Positions 8,552-19,871 of a stretch of DNA of 64,000 nucleotides are shown here, piece by piece. The stretch covers positions 1 through 64,000 of the forward strand of contig JAQCBT010000017.1 of the NCBI GenBank assembly GCA_027621405.1. Direction: 5' to 3'. Origin of the DNA: Pseudomonadota bacterium (lineage in GTDB: Bacteria > Pseudomonadota > Gammaproteobacteria > Pseudomonadales > Pseudohongiellaceae). The notes under the pieces are model-generated. The model made no database searches and was not told the origin of the DNA. It worked only from the letters and a program-made list of their open reading frames with translations. Each line of letters opens with the position of its first letter. Positions within the stretch are counted from its first letter, which is position 1. Made by a program: the position numbers and the translations under genes.

Positions 8552-9253
8552 ATGAATCAGGACACACCCACCCAGCTGGTGCTTGGCGTGCACCTGCAGG
8601 ATGAAGCCAGGTTTTCCAATTTTTTCGTCAACGCTGCCAACACCCAGTTGCTGGCGAGTCTGCAGGGCGAGGATTCAACCCGGCAGTTCATCTATTTCTG
8701 GGGAAATTCAGGTAGCGGCCGCACGCATTTATTGCAGGCCCTCTGTCACCAGCAGGCAGAGCTGGGAAATGCTGCTCTCTATCTCCCCCTGGGGGAGCGC
8801 GAAAATTTCGGTATCGAAATACTGCAGGGAGCTAACACTCTTTCCATGGTGTGTCTGGATGATGTGGATGAACTCAGCGGTAATGCTGATTGGGAAGCTG
8901 CCCTGTTTAATCTCTACAATGAGCTGCTGGAATCGGACACGCGACTGTTTATCGCGGCCAGTGCGCCTCCCCAGAGTTTGTCCCTGGGCCTACCTGATTT
9001 GCAGTCGCGCCTGCAATCCTGCCTCGTGTATCAGATGCTGGAGCCGGGTGATGAAGGGAAGGGAGAGATCCTGCGTCTCAGGGCAGCGAATCGGGGTATC
9101 AATATCGAGAAGCCCGTAGCCGAGTTTATCGTGCAGCGGGCCGAGCGTAGCCTGTCCAGTCTGATGGCGATCCTCGATAAGCTTGACCGGATCACCCTGG
9201 AGAAGGGCCGCAGGGTTACGATTCCCCTGGTAAAAGAAATCATGCAGTGGTAA
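8552..9253 (+). CDS. hda: DnaA regulatory inactivator Hda
   Basis: Hda binds the DNA-loaded beta clamp and stimulates ATP hydrolysis by DnaA, preventing re-initiation of replication. The 233-aa AAA+ protein has the N-terminal clamp-binding peptide region (TQLVLGV, about residues 6-12), a degenerate Walker A (WGNSGSGRTHLLQA), a Walker B-like segment (MVCLDDVDEL) and the sensor 2 region ending RAERSLSSLMAILDKLD. ATG 8552 follows the DUF2066 stop by one base, so the two are translationally coupled; a longer frame from 8459 overlaps DUF2066 and is rejected. It converges on the DUF2069 gene. Confidence 0.93.
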   Translation: MNQDTPTQLVLGVHLQDEARFSNFFVNAANTQLLASLQGEDSTRQFIYFWGNSGSGRTHLLQALCHQQAELGNAALYLPLGERENFGIEILQGANTLSMVCLDDVDELSGNADWEAALFNLYNELLESDTRLFIAASAPPQSLSLGLPDLQSRLQSCLVYQMLEPGDEGKGEILRLRAANRGINIEKPVAEFIVQRAERSLSSLMAILDKLDRITLEKGRRVTIPLVKEIMQW

Positions 9254-9262
9254 CCGTGCGGG

Positions 9263-10639
<1,377 letters not shown>

Positions 10640-10650
10640 CAATGATCTCC

Positions 10651-11994
10651 TTATTCTTTACTCAGATCGACAAACTTGCGGCTGCCAAGGCTGCTCATGA
10701 TGGCATCGTCTATGTCCTGCTGAAACTGATGGGCCATCAGCAGTTCAGCGGAGTCATCGCTGATACTAATATGGTCAGTATTGGAGTCTCTCAGGGCCTG
10801 CCAGATTTCCACCATTGTACAGTCTTCTACGCTGTGGCTTGGCAGATAGGCGGGAGGTTGATCACCGGTCCTGCTAATCAGCCCGATCTTCTGCAGTTGC
10901 TCCAGGGCCTGCTCTATCGCGACCTGGTTGCTGTCCAGGTTGCGGGCGAGTTCTTCATCGGTGAGTGCAGCCCCCCCGAGTTGAAAGCGTCGAATGATCG
11001 CGATGGCGACCGCGAGGCTGAGCTGTTCCTGTTGGGCGATGCTCAGGGTCAGGGTGGTTCTTCCTGAACGGGTCTTGGACGGGTTCTGGTGATAGAACGC
11101 GATGCTGCTTCCTATCAGTGCCACCAACCAGCCTATGTAGATGAAAAACATGATGGCGATCGCCGAAGCGAAGGCCAGATAGATTGATTCCCTGGCCGAG
11201 GCGACGAATATCCCCTGGAACACCGATCCCATCAACTTCCAGATGATGGTTGTTACAAGACCACCGATGAACGCCGAGCCGAATTGCACCTTGGTGTTAG
11301 GCAAAAAGCTATAGGCGAAGGCAAAGGCCAGGGACATCAACAGAATAGAAATTACGAAAGCCGAGGCTTCGATGATGACACTGCCAAATATCAGGTTTTC
11401 GAGAAAGCTCTCAAAGAAGTTGGTATTGATGTAGGAGGTCAGACTGATCGAAAGGAACAGCAGCAAGGGACTGACGATCACGGCAAACAGGTATTCACTG
11501 ATACGGCTGGAGAGCGAGCGGCCTTTCTTCACGGCCCAGATGTAATTGAACGCCGATTCGATCTTCCGCATCATGTCCAGCACGAAATAGATCAACAAGC
11601 CCACGCTGGTTATACCGATGAGTTGCACCTGCAGGTTATCCACATAGCTGAGTATCTGTTGGGTAAACTCATTGGCCCGCTCTCCCAGGGGTTGCAGCAA
11701 GGTGAGCAGGGTGGGTTCCATGGCGTTGTGAACCCCGAGGCTCTTAAGCACGGCAAAGGTGAGTGCAATCATGGGGAAGAAGCCGATGACGGTGGTAAAT
11801 ACCAGGCTCATGGCGCGCAGCGAAAGCTGCTCCTGCATGAGATCCCTGATCACGGCTACTATTATCTGGCTCGAGCGTATCAGTCCACGTTTCCAGATTG
11901 GCACCTGATCCAGATCCTGTTGCCACAGGAAGGCCGATGTCTTGCGCTGCATGGTGGCGATATGGGTGCGAATACTGGAAAGTTGCAGGCTCAT
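10651..11994 (-). CDS. YihY/BrkB family inner-membrane protein
   Basis: This 447-aa membrane protein of the YihY/virulence-factor-BrkB family has about six transmembrane helices between residues 60 and 310. Family motifs are LRAMSLVFTTVIGFFPM, the RKIESAFNYIWAVKKGRS loop, and YIGWLVALIGSSIAFY at the end of the membrane domain. The last 130 residues are cytoplasmic and resemble a winged-helix segment (LTDEELARNLDSNQVAIEQALEQL). The family was once called ribonuclease BN, which is incorrect; its role is unknown. It lies 11 bp upstream of the ArsC-like gene on the same strand. Confidence 0.9.
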   Translation of the reverse strand: MSLQLSSIRTHIATMQRKTSAFLWQQDLDQVPIWKRGLIRSSQIIVAVIRDLMQEQLSLRAMSLVFTTVIGFFPMIALTFAVLKSLGVHNAMEPTLLTLLQPLGERANEFTQQILSYVDNLQVQLIGITSVGLLIYFVLDMMRKIESAFNYIWAVKKGRSLSSRISEYLFAVIVSPLLLFLSISLTSYINTNFFESFLENLIFGSVIIEASAFVISILLMSLAFAFAYSFLPNTKVQFGSAFIGGLVTTIIWKLMGSVFQGIFVASARESIYLAFASAIAIMFFIYIGWLVALIGSSIAFYHQNPSKTRSGRTTLTLSIAQQEQLSLAVAIAIIRRFQLGGAALTDEELARNLDSNQVAIEQALEQLQKIGLISRTGDQPPAYLPSHSVEDCTMVEIWQALRDSNTDHISISDDSAELLMAHQFQQDIDDAIMSSLGSRKFVDLSKE

Positions 11995-12156
11995 GGTGTC
12001 ATTTCAGGAGCGGGTACCGGGACCCTGCTGCCCTGAATCTCAATTCTGGATTGCATGGATTTCGCTATTATACGGGATAAGCCAACAAATAACGGGCCAG
12101 TAATGCGGGGCTGTAACGCTGGCTGAAACTCAATTGAATAGCGTCGGAGGCGAACC

Positions 12157-12459
12157 ATGCCAGAAGACCCGCAGCAAACTCAAGCAAATACCGTTGCCTG
12201 GTCGGGCCTGGTGAAGGGCCGGGTACAGGGAGTCTTCTTTCGTGCCGAGACCAGGCAGAAAGCCCTGCAAACCGGCATCAGGGGCTGGGTACGCAATACC
12301 GAAGAGGGCCATGTGGAGGTGCTGATCTGCGGTCAGCCAGATGCCATCGACAATATGCGGAGGTGGCTGGCAGAGGGCCCACCCAGGGCCCGGGTCGACA
12401 GCCTGCAACTCACCCAGTGTCCGGATCCGGGCCTGACCGGGTTCGAGATCAGGTATTGA
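12157..12459 (+). CDS. acylphosphatase
   Basis: Acylphosphatases hydrolyse carboxyl-phosphate bonds such as that of acetyl phosphate. The 100-aa size and the signature (LVKGRVQGVFFRAETRQKA, with the catalytic Arg after GVFF; then GIRGWVRNTEEGHVEV with the catalytic Asn) are diagnostic. ATG 12157 has GGAGG about 7 nt upstream. The gene stands alone, divergent from yihY and convergent with proS. Confidence 0.95.
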   Translation: MPEDPQQTQANTVAWSGLVKGRVQGVFFRAETRQKALQTGIRGWVRNTEEGHVEVLICGQPDAIDNMRRWLAEGPPRARVDSLQLTQCPDPGLTGFEIRY

Positions 12460-12503
12460 GTGCCAGGAACGGGTTGTTATGCACGACAGTCCCGGCCAGG
12501 CCT

Positions 12504-14246
12504 CTAAGCCTGACCAGCTTGCCAGCGATCCTGCAGGAACTGCAGCAGTTCATCGGCAGGGACAGATTCTTTATGCCCGCTGCGCCTGCCTGTGTATTCC
12601 ACCTGGCCATCCGCCAGTCCGCGCGCCGATATCACGATGCGATGGGGAAATCCGATTAACTCGCTCTCGGCAAACTTCACTCCCGGACTGGTCTTCTTGT
12701 CCCGGTCATCCAGCAGGACTTCCATGCCCAGGGCCGCGCTATCACGGTAGAGCTGTTCGCTATATTCGACGACCTGTTCGGATTTGTGGCTGTCCAGGAC
12801 GACTATGACTAGATTGAATGGCGCGATGTTGTCGGGCCAGATGATGCCTGCAGCATCGTGATTCTGTTCGATACAGGCGGCAACGATGCGGGTAACCCCG
12901 ATGCCATAACAGCCCATTGTCATGACTACAGACTTGCCATTCTCATCCAGTACGGATGCGTTCATGGCAGCGCTGTACTTCGTGCCCAACTGGAAGATAT
13001 GACCGACTTCGATGCCGCGCTTGATGGATAGTTTGCCCTTGCCATCGGGGCTGGTATCACCTTCCTGTACCTTGCGCAGGTCGGCTACCCGGCTGTATCG
13101 GCAATCCCGCTCCCAGTTTGCATTGAGCAGGTGAGTGTCAGGCTTGTTGGCGCCACAGACGAAATTGCACAGGCCTTCCACACTGCGATCGGCAACCGTT
13201 AGCAGGGAAATGCCATGGGGACCGATGCTGCCGGGCGGGCAGCCAAACGCTGCCTCAATGGCCTCATCGCTGGCAAATGTCAGGGGAGAGTAAATCTCGG
13301 GTAGTTTGGCCGCCTTGGTGTCACTCAGTTCCTGGTCACCACGCAGCAATAATGCAACCAGATTATCACTGATTTCTCCATTTTCATCGCAGGCGTGGAC
13401 TACCAGGCACTTGACGATCTTGGAGGGCTCGATGCTGAGTCTCCCAGCGATAGCTTCGATGCTGTGTGCATCGCCAGTTGCCACCTCTTGCAGCTCGGCT
13501 TGAGATTCTTCTTTGTTTGGATTGGCAAGGCTACCCTCGGCCAGTTCTATGTTGGCGGCATAGTCGCTGCCATCACTGAACACAATTTCGTCTTCACCGG
13601 AATCCGCCAGAACATGAAATTCATGGGACATGCTGCCGCCGATGTTTCCGGAATCTGCAAGCACAGGCCGATAGTCCAAGCCAAGCCGCTCGAAGATGGC
13701 GCAATAGGTCTGGTGCATGATCTCGTAGGTCTGTTGCAGGCACTCCTGGCTGGTGTGGAAGGAATAGGCATCTTTCATGATGAATTCCCGTGCTCGCATG
13801 ACCCCGAAGCGCGGACGTCGTTCGTCTCGAAACTTGGTCTGGATCTGGTACAGGTTGGCGGGAAGCTGCTTGTAGCTGCTCAACTCATGGCGTACGAGAT
13901 CAGTAATGACCTCCTCGTGGGTAGGCCCCAGGCAGAAATCCCGTTCATGGCGATCCTGGAAACGCAGCAATTCGTCACCCATGGCGTCCCAGCGGCCGGA
14001 TTCCTGCCAGAGCTCGGCATTCTGCACTACCGGCATGGAAACCTCCATGGCGCCGGAGCGATCCATCTCCTCTCTGACAATCTGGGCTACCTTACGCAGT
14101 ACCCGATTACCGAGCGGCAGCCAGGTGTACAGGCCGCTGGCCAGCTTGCGAATGAGGCCGGCGCGCAGCATCAACTGGTGACTCACGACTTCAGCGTCAG
14201 CAGGGGTTTCTTTGACAGTGGCTAGTAGGTATCGACTTGCTCGCAT
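12504..14246 (-). CDS. proS: prolyl-tRNA synthetase (bacterial type, with editing insertion)
   Basis: ProRS charges tRNA-Pro. At 580 aa this is the long bacterial form: class II motif 1 near [16 protein letters not shown], motif 2 around [17 protein letters not shown], an inserted YbaK-like domain (about 225-400) that edits Ala-tRNA-Pro, then motif 3 ([14 protein letters not shown]) and an anticodon-binding domain. ATG 14246 matches the usual MR-SRYLL-T-KETP beginning and has GGAAG in front; the frame extends four codons to another ATG at 14258, which would sit in the T-tract of the upstream HU terminator. Confidence 0.97.
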   Translation of the reverse strand: MRASRYLLATVKETPADAEVVSHQLMLRAGLIRKLASGLYTWLPLGNRVLRKVAQIVREEMDRSGAMEVSMPVVQNAELWQESGRWDAMGDELLRFQDRHERDFCLGPTHEEVITDLVRHELSSYKQLPANLYQIQTKFRDERRPRFGVMRAREFIMKDAYSFHTSQECLQQTYEIMHQTYCAIFERLGLDYRPVLADSGNIGGSMSHEFHVLADSGEDEIVFSDGSDYAANIELAEGSLANPNKEESQAELQEVATGDAHSIEAIAGRLSIEPSKIVKCLVVHACDENGEISDNLVALLLRGDQELSDTKAAKLPEIYSPLTFASDEAIEAAFGCPPGSIGPHGISLLTVADRSVEGLCNFVCGANKPDTHLLNANWERDCRYSRVADLRKVQEGDTSPDGKGKLSIKRGIEVGHIFQLGTKYSAAMNASVLDENGKSVVMTMGCYGIGVTRIVAACIEQNHDAAGIIWPDNIAPFNLVIVVLDSHKSEQVVEYSEQLYRDSAALGMEVLLDDRDKKTSPGVKFAESELIGFPHRIVISARGLADGQVEYTGRRSGHKESVPADELLQFLQDRWQAGQA

Positions 14247-14257
14247 TTTTGCTTCCA

Positions 14258-14290
14258 TAAAAAAGAAAGGCAGCCATCTGGCTGCCTTCC
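14258..14290 (-). terminator. Rho-independent terminator of the HU-like gene
   Basis: On the minus strand a perfect GGCAGCC stem, a short loop and GGCTGCC (14269-14286, extended by flanking A-T pairs to 14267-14288) are followed by a T-rich tract reading TTTCTTTTTT. It lies about 60 bp past the HU-like stop and directly before proS, insulating the highly expressed HU-like gene from proS. Confidence 0.85.
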
Positions 14291-14350
14291 AATATTGCTT
14301 GTCCCGATCAGGCTTGCAAGCCCGGAAGGGCTCCCTGACCAGTTGTGAGC

Positions 14351-14728
14351 TTAAAGAGCGTATTCTTTCAGCTTCTTCAGTGGCAGCACCTTGACGCGTG
14401 TGGTTGCTGGCTTCTTCGGAATGTCCATCAACTCACCAGGCTTGAATGGGTTAGGAACACCCTTGCGAGCAGGACGCGCTGGGCGTACTACAGATTTGAT
14501 CTTCAGCAGGCCGGGCAGAGTGAATTCACCTACCGCGCGCTTCTTGATGTGTCGCTCGATCAGAACACCCAGTTCGTCGATAACGGCAGCAACCTGCTTC
14601 TTGCTCAGCTCAGTGTTCTGAGCAATCTCGTTAAGGATTTCAGTCTTGGTGTATTTCTTCTGGATTGCTGGAGCTTTCTTAGGTGTTGCAGCAGCCTTTT
14701 TCTTGGCAGCAGATTTTTTAACAGCCAT
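14351..14728 (-). CDS. HU-family DNA-binding protein with Lys/Ala-rich N-terminal tail
   Basis: This 125-aa nucleoid protein has two parts. Residues 1-24 are almost only Lys, Ala and Pro, like a histone H1 tail. Residues 26-125 form an HU/IHF-like fold: [25 protein letters not shown] helices, the [12 protein letters not shown] strands, a beta-arm containing [14 protein letters not shown], and a closing [10 protein letters not shown] helix. The arm differs from classical HU (no GRNP motif), placing it in the variant family common in marine gammaproteobacteria. It likely compacts or bends DNA. It has its own terminator (14258-14290) and a long AT-rich upstream region. Confidence 0.88.
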   Translation of the reverse strand: MAVKKSAAKKKAAATPKKAPAIQKKYTKTEILNEIAQNTELSKKQVAAVIDELGVLIERHIKKRAVGEFTLPGLLKIKSVVRPARPARKGVPNPFKPGELMDIPKKPATTRVKVLPLKKLKEYAL

Positions 14729-15657
14729 GCCCTTTCTCTTTACTCTCGTTGGGAGTCAAGTGACAGATTGCTCTGTTCCCTGGCTTCCGGTTTTCATTTA
14801 CTACCCGCAAATCCGGACAGGGACTAACCTGAAAGGATCAATTTGAGTAGCGCCTAATAAGTTTGTTCAGATTGTTATATCAAAATTCTTGAGAATAACT
14901 TTAGCTAAAATTTCACCGCGGTCGGGCTGTTGTTAGACAAGTATCCTGGCTTGTCGTAATGACAATGCATTTATCGCCAAGGTTAATCTGCCAGCGTTGG
15001 GAAACGCTGTAATTTCCGGTAGCGAATGAATGTTGCCATCCGTCAGGGAGTGTATTTATAAAGCATTCAACATGCACCCGCAAGTAATTATGCTGACTTT
15101 GCGCAATAAATTAGACTTAGAGCAAACAACGGTAAAAATAGGCTAATCAGTAAATCCAAAGCGGTTAAAAAATACTCAAAAACTTGTTAGGGATTGCAGG
15201 GTTTTTTCGGCTCTACTTCTACTGCTTGCAGAGGATTGTCGCAACCTGGTTTTGATTCGATGAGCTGTTAGCTGGCGCTTTCCTCGAAAAAATCTCAATA
15301 GGCTGGCTCCGATATAACGCTCTGTTGCTGTTGTTGTTCTAAGAGAAGATTACTTCCTAGATGCTTGTATTTTCTTGCGATAGCGCTGCAGTTTGAGCCC
15401 CGATCTGTAAACCGAACCTGCTTATATAATGAAGAAGGAATTAGAGGCGGGGTTCGCCTGGGCTTGTTGTAGCCGGAAATCCGATAGGCGTCCTGGCCCG
15501 GTAGCCGTCCCTGTGAAGTCTCTGGAAAGTATCCCTCATTGCCGGGTAGGGCTCGCCAGACTGGGTGTTTCGGTGCATTACAGCATGTCCTCGATTTGGC
15601 CAGATAGGGTATAATCGCCGCCTTTTATCGGGTGCAGGCAGGAGTAGAGGATAGGCC
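14729..15657. other. long gene-free region (929 bp) between the HU-like gene and fmdB
   Basis: No protein-coding gene is supported. The left two-thirds (about 14830-15430) are AT-rich; an inverted repeat GACAAG/CTTGTC lies at about 14937-14956 and could be an operator for the HU-like gene. A TATAAT at 15425-15430 precedes about 170 bp of GC-rich sequence that ends at the fmdB promoter, so a small RNA is possible, but I match no known RNA family and see no terminator. A short frame at 15429-15614 lacks coding character. Confidence 0.45.
15610..15615 (+). promoter_or_regulatory. -10 element of the fmdB promoter
   Basis: A consensus TATAAT sits about 42 bp upstream of the fmdB GTG and is followed by a GC-rich discriminator (CGCCGCC). 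No good -35 hexamer is visible 16-18 bp upstream, so activity may depend on an activator. It may drive the whole fmdB-aspS-yebC group. Confidence 0.45.
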
Positions 15658-16023
15658 GTGCCAATATACGAATACCAGTGCCAGGGCTGTGGCCATCAAA
15701 TGGAGGCCCTGCAAAAAATCAGCGATGAGCCGTTAAAGGACTGTCCGGTCTGCCACAAGCCGGAACTGAGTAAACTGATTTCTGCTGCCAGCTTCAGGCT
15801 GAAAGGTGGAGGTTGGTACGAAACTGACTTCAAGACTGGCGGCAAGAAACAACTTGCTGAATCGGATTCTACAACCAAGTCATCGGGTGATGACGTGAAA
15901 TCGGATTCCAGGGCTGCAAAGGCTGCAAGTAAGGACAAGCCAGCTGCCAGTGGTGAAAAAGGCAAGAGTAGCCCCGAAAAGGGTGGCAAGGACCAATCAA
16001 GCAAGCCTAAGAAGGCGGACTAG
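15658..16023 (+). CDS. FmdB-family zinc-ribbon protein
   Basis: This 121-aa protein begins with the FmdB zinc ribbon: MPIYEYQCQGCGH, then CPVCHKPELSKLISAASFRLKGGGWYETDF. Two CxxC pairs (about residues 8-11 and 31-34) should bind zinc. The remaining 60 residues are a Lys/Ser/Gly-rich disordered tail. The start is GTG 15658, fixed by the conserved PIYEY. Members are proposed regulators but the function is not established. The gene sits 63 bp before aspS, a widely conserved pairing. Confidence 0.9.
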   Translation: MPIYEYQCQGCGHQMEALQKISDEPLKDCPVCHKPELSKLISAASFRLKGGGWYETDFKTGGKKQLAESDSTTKSSGDDVKSDSRAAKAASKDKPAASGEKGKSSPEKGGKDQSSKPKKAD

Positions 16024-16086
16024 GACGGGGATATTGGGGTAGCTTGCTCCGATTTCTTCAGCAGGATTTAAGAACAGGAATCAACT

Positions 16087-17856
16087 ATGCGCAGTTATTA
16101 TTGCGGTGAACTCAACGAAACCCATGTTGACGAAGATGTCACTCTCTGTGGCTGGGTTCATCGACGCCGTGACCACGGTGGGGTGATCTTTCTGGATCTA
16201 CGGGACAGGGAAGGTATTGCCCAGGTGGTTTTCGACCCGGATACGGCAGAAAGCTTTGCAATCGCCGAAGGCGTGAGAAACGAATACGTCCTGAAGGTGA
16301 AGGGCAGGGTGAGACTCCGCCCGGAAGGCACCATTAATAAAGATATGGGTACCGGAAAAATCGAGGTGCTTGGCAAGGAGATTGAAATTCTCAATGTGGC
16401 CAAGACTCCGCCCATGCAGCTTGACGAGTATGCGGATGTGGGCGAAGACGTGCGCCTGCGATTCCGTTACATCGACCTGCGCAGACCCGAGATGCAGGAT
16501 CGCATGCGATTTCGTTCCAAGGTTACCAACACCGTGCGGAACTTTATGGACGAGCACGGATTCCTGGATATTGAGACCCCCCTGCTGACAAAGGCGACTC
16601 CCGAGGGGGCTCGCGACTACCTGGTGCCCAGTCGTACCCATCCCGAGCACTTCTTTGCCCTGCCTCAGTCTCCCCAGTTGTTCAAGCAGATCCTCATGGC
16701 TGCGGGCATGGATCGTTACTACCAGATCGCCAAGTGTTTTCGCGATGAAGACCTGCGTGCCGATCGGCAGCCGGAATTCACCCAGATTGACGTGGAAACG
16801 TCCTTCATGGATGAAGAAGGAATCATGTCGGTCATGGAGGCCCTGATCAGGCATGTGTTCCAGACCCATATGAATGTAGACCTGGGCGAGTTCCCACGCC
16901 TTACATATGCCGAGGCAATGCGCAGATATGGATCCGACAAACCGGACCTGCGTATCGATCTCGAGCTCATGGATATCGCCGAACTGATGCAGGACGTGGA
17001 GTTCAAGGTTTTCAGTGGTCCGGCAAAAGATCCAGAGAGCAGGGTGGTTGCACTGCGTGTGCCCGGTGGCGTTGCCCTGAGCCGCAAGCAGATCGATGAA
17101 TATACCAACTTCGTTGGCATCTACGGTGCCAAGGGGCTGGCGTGGGTGAAGGTAAATGACATCGCTGCCGGTACGGAAGGATTGCAATCACCGATCATCA
17201 AGTTTATCGGCGAGGAAACCACGGCAAAGCTTATGTCTGCCATCGGCGCTGAAACCGGTGACATCGTTTTCTTCGGTGCCGATAAGGCGAAGGTGGTAAA
17301 TGAGGCTATCGGTGCTTTACGTCTCAAAGTGGCAGAAGACCTGAACCTGGTACGGGATGGCTGGGCACCACTGTGGGTAGTGGACTTCCCGATGTTCGAA
17401 CTGGACTCTGATGGTAGCCTTACTTCGCTTCACCACCCCTTTACTGCGCCTGCCTGCGATGTTGATTCGCTCAAGAGCGATCCGGCCAATGCGCTGTCGC
17501 GGGCCTATGATATGGTATTGAACGGCACGGAACTGGGTGGTGGCTCGGTTCGTATCAATAAACCTGAGATGCAACAGGCCGTATTTCAAGTGTTAGGTAT
17601 TGGTGAAGAGGAAGCAGAAGAGAAATTTGGTTTTCTGCTCAGCGCGCTCAGCTACGGCTGCCCGCCCCATGGCGGCATTGCCTTCGGCCTGGACCGCCTG
17701 ATCATGTTGATGACTGGTGCCACCTCCATCAGGGACGTGATCGCGTTTCCCAAGACCCAGACCGCAGCCTGCCCACTCACCAATGCCCCCGGTCTGGTAT
17801 CTACAAAGCAGCTACGTGAATTGAATATCAGGCTTCGGGAAAAGCCCAAGGCTTAG
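16087..17856 (+). CDS. aspS: aspartyl-tRNA synthetase
   Basis: AspRS charges tRNA-Asp. The 589-aa bacterial-type enzyme has an N-terminal OB-fold anticodon-binding domain ([21 protein letters not shown]), class II motif 1 near residue 140, motif 2 ([19 protein letters not shown]), a bacterial GAD insertion in the middle, and motif 3 ([13 protein letters not shown]) near the end. ATG 16087 is followed by the canonical MRSYYCGEL. It lies between fmdB and yebC with short gaps, so it is probably co-transcribed with them. The window also carries a tRNA-Asp gene (49279). Confidence 0.98.
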   Translation: MRSYYCGELNETHVDEDVTLCGWVHRRRDHGGVIFLDLRDREGIAQVVFDPDTAESFAIAEGVRNEYVLKVKGRVRLRPEGTINKDMGTGKIEVLGKEIEILNVAKTPPMQLDEYADVGEDVRLRFRYIDLRRPEMQDRMRFRSKVTNTVRNFMDEHGFLDIETPLLTKATPEGARDYLVPSRTHPEHFFALPQSPQLFKQILMAAGMDRYYQIAKCFRDEDLRADRQPEFTQIDVETSFMDEEGIMSVMEALIRHVFQTHMNVDLGEFPRLTYAEAMRRYGSDKPDLRIDLELMDIAELMQDVEFKVFSGPAKDPESRVVALRVPGGVALSRKQIDEYTNFVGIYGAKGLAWVKVNDIAAGTEGLQSPIIKFIGEETTAKLMSAIGAETGDIVFFGADKAKVVNEAIGALRLKVAEDLNLVRDGWAPLWVVDFPMFELDSDGSLTSLHHPFTAPACDVDSLKSDPANALSRAYDMVLNGTELGGGSVRINKPEMQQAVFQVLGIGEEEAEEKFGFLLSALSYGCPPHGGIAFGLDRLIMLMTGATSIRDVIAFPKTQTAACPLTNAPGLVSTKQLRELNIRLREKPKA

Positions 17857-17869
17857 CAGGGGTTGATTC

Positions 17870-18613
17870 ATGGCGGGCCATAGTAAATGGGCCAACATCA
17901 AGCACCGCAAGGCCGGACAGGATGCCAAGCGGGGCAAGGTATTTACCAAGATAATTCGGGAACTCACGGTCGCGGCAAAGCTGGGTGGAGGCGTTCCGGC
18001 TGACAACCCGCGACTGCGGGCCGTGATGGACAAGGCCCTGGCTGCCAACATGACCCGTGACACCATCGATCGCGCCATCGCGCGTGGAGCTGGCACTGCG
18101 GAGAGCGACAACCTCGAAGAACTGGTGTACGAGGGCTATGGTCCGGGTGGCGTGGCCATTCTCTGTGAGACACTGACAGATAACAAGAATCGCACCGTTG
18201 CCGAGGTGCGCCACGGTTTCAACAAGTTCGGGGGCAGCCTGGGTACCAACGGATCGGTGGCCTATCTGTTCGAGCGAACCGGAATCATTACCTTCCCAAG
18301 GGGCACCGATGAGGAAAAACTCATGGAGCTTGCGCTGGAGGCCGGTGCCCATGACGTGGTTAGCAACGAGGACGGCAGTTTTGAAGTGCTGACCACTCTG
18401 GAAACTTTTGGTACCACCCAGGACAGGTTGAGCGAGGCAGGTCTGAAGCCTGAACGCGCGGAAATGGCCATGATAGCTTCTACGGAAGTAGACCTGGATC
18501 TGGATGGGGCGGAGAGGCTCCTGAAACTGGTGGATCATCTGGAAGAGCTGGATGACGTGCAGAATGTCTATTCCAACGCCAATATCTCAGATGAGATTGC
18601 CAATCAGCTGTAG
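17870..18613 (+). CDS. YebC/PmpR family protein
   Basis: The 247-aa protein shows the full family signature from its start ([21 protein letters not shown]) through [24 protein letters not shown] and [18 protein letters not shown]. YebC proteins were long described as DNA-binding regulators (PmpR in Pseudomonas); recent work on YebC family members implicates them in ribosome function at proline stretches. ATG 17870 is 13 bp after aspS. The position upstream of ruvC is the classic gammaproteobacterial order. Confidence 0.95.
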   Translation: MAGHSKWANIKHRKAGQDAKRGKVFTKIIRELTVAAKLGGGVPADNPRLRAVMDKALAANMTRDTIDRAIARGAGTAESDNLEELVYEGYGPGGVAILCETLTDNKNRTVAEVRHGFNKFGGSLGTNGSVAYLFERTGIITFPRGTDEEKLMELALEAGAHDVVSNEDGSFEVLTTLETFGTTQDRLSEAGLKPERAEMAMIASTEVDLDLDGAERLLKLVDHLEELDDVQNVYSNANISDEIANQL

Positions 18614-18695
18614 GCGATCCGGCGTATTCATCGATTCAGTTTGGCGAATTTTTCTCGATATATCTCAATAAATTCTTTTTATTCCTGGAAATCCC

Positions 18696-19214
18696 ATGCC
18701 CTTGATTCTGGGTATCGACCCTGGTTCCCGTACCACTGGCTATGGCCTCGTGGAGGTCAAGGGTAACAAGTTTCGCTACGTCGGTTGCGGCTGTATCAAG
18801 ACCGGCGACGGTTCCTTGCCACAACGACTGAAGAAGATACTCATCGGCCTGCGGGAGGTCATTGAGCAGCATCAGCCCGATGAGGTGGCGATCGAGGAGG
18901 TCTTCATGGGGCGTAATGCGGCGTCTGCGCTCAAGCTTGGCCAGGCCCGGGGTGCAGCCATGAGTGCCTGCCTCGCCTTCGATCTGCCGGTTGCTGAGTA
19001 CAGCGCACGGCAAGTGAAGCAGGCGGTCGTTGGAGCAGGAGCAGCACAAAAAAACCAGGTTCAGCACATGGTTAAAGCGCTGCTGACGATAAGTGGTAAT
19101 ATCGAGGAAGACGCTGCCGACGCGCTGGCCATAGCAATTTGCCATGCCAATACACAGGCCAGTCTGATACGTATGGCCGGGGCCAAATCATTCAGTCGCA
19201 AGCGTCTGCGCTAG
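18696..19214 (+). CDS. ruvC: crossover junction endodeoxyribonuclease RuvC
   Basis: RuvC cuts Holliday junctions in the RuvABC resolvasome. At 172 aa it is standard size, and the catalytic acidic residues are in place: Asp in [14 protein letters not shown], Glu in [11 protein letters not shown], and the Asp pair in [14 protein letters not shown]. It ends with a basic tail. ruvC leads ruvA by about 50 bp and likely forms the ruvCAB operon. Confidence 0.97.
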   Translation: MPLILGIDPGSRTTGYGLVEVKGNKFRYVGCGCIKTGDGSLPQRLKKILIGLREVIEQHQPDEVAIEEVFMGRNAASALKLGQARGAAMSACLAFDLPVAEYSARQVKQAVVGAGAAQKNQVQHMVKALLTISGNIEEDAADALAIAICHANTQASLIRMAGAKSFSRKRLR

Positions 19215-19265
19215 ACTTCCGAATTAATCGCGGCGTGAATATCCAGGGAACGCCAGGAAACAACT

Positions 19266-19871
19266 TTGATAGGCAGAATTCGAGGCAAGCTCGTAGAGAA
19301 ACAGCCGCCAGACATCCTGGTGGAGGTCAATGGCGTCTGCTATGAAGTGCAGGTCCCCATGACTACCGCTTATCGCTTGCCGGAGATCGGTAAAGATATT
19401 CAGCTACATACCCACTTCGTGGTCAGGGAAGATGCCCAGCTGCTCTATGGGTTTCATCAGCAGCAAGACAAGGACATGTTCCGTGCCCTGATCAAGGTCA
19501 ATGGCGTGGGTCCCAAGATGGCATTGGCCATCCTTTCTGGCATGGAAGCCGACGACTTCGTGAGGACCGTGCAAAATAACGATGTATCCGCCATGGTGTC
19601 CATGCCGGGTATCGGCAAGAAGACTGCCGAGAGGCTCATCGTGGAGATGCGTGATCGCCTGAGCGAATGGCAGGCGGCAGGCGACCCCATGGTCTCAGCG
19701 GCGGCGCTCTGTGGTGGTTCATCTTTCGCCCGCGACGCCGAGACAGCCTTGCTGGCACTCGGTTACAAGCCACAGCAGGCTGCCCGGGCTGTGAGTGCCG
19801 TATTGAAAGGCAATCCGGATGTTGCTGACAGTGAGGCCCTCATCAGGTTGGCCTTGAAGAGTATGTTGTGA
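19266..19871 (+). CDS. ruvA: Holliday junction branch migration subunit RuvA
   Basis: RuvA forms the tetramer that holds the Holliday junction flat and recruits RuvB. The 201-aa protein starts MIGRIRGKL from a TTG codon (19266), fixed by this conserved beginning. An OB domain is followed by helix-hairpin-helix motifs ([12 protein letters not shown] and [18 protein letters not shown]) and a C-terminal RuvB-contact domain ([16 protein letters not shown]). Its TGA shares a base with the ruvB ATG, indicating coupled translation. Confidence 0.97.
   Translation: MIGRIRGKLVEKQPPDILVEVNGVCYEVQVPMTTAYRLPEIGKDIQLHTHFVVREDAQLLYGFHQQQDKDMFRALIKVNGVGPKMALAILSGMEADDFVRTVQNNDVSAMVSMPGIGKKTAERLIVEMRDRLSEWQAAGDPMVSAAALCGGSSFARDAETALLALGYKPQQAARAVSAVLKGNPDVADSEALIRLALKSML

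Noticed and set aside
15429..15614. 61-codon frame upstream of fmdB
   Set aside because: No Shine-Dalgarno or homology; it ends in the fmdB promoter.
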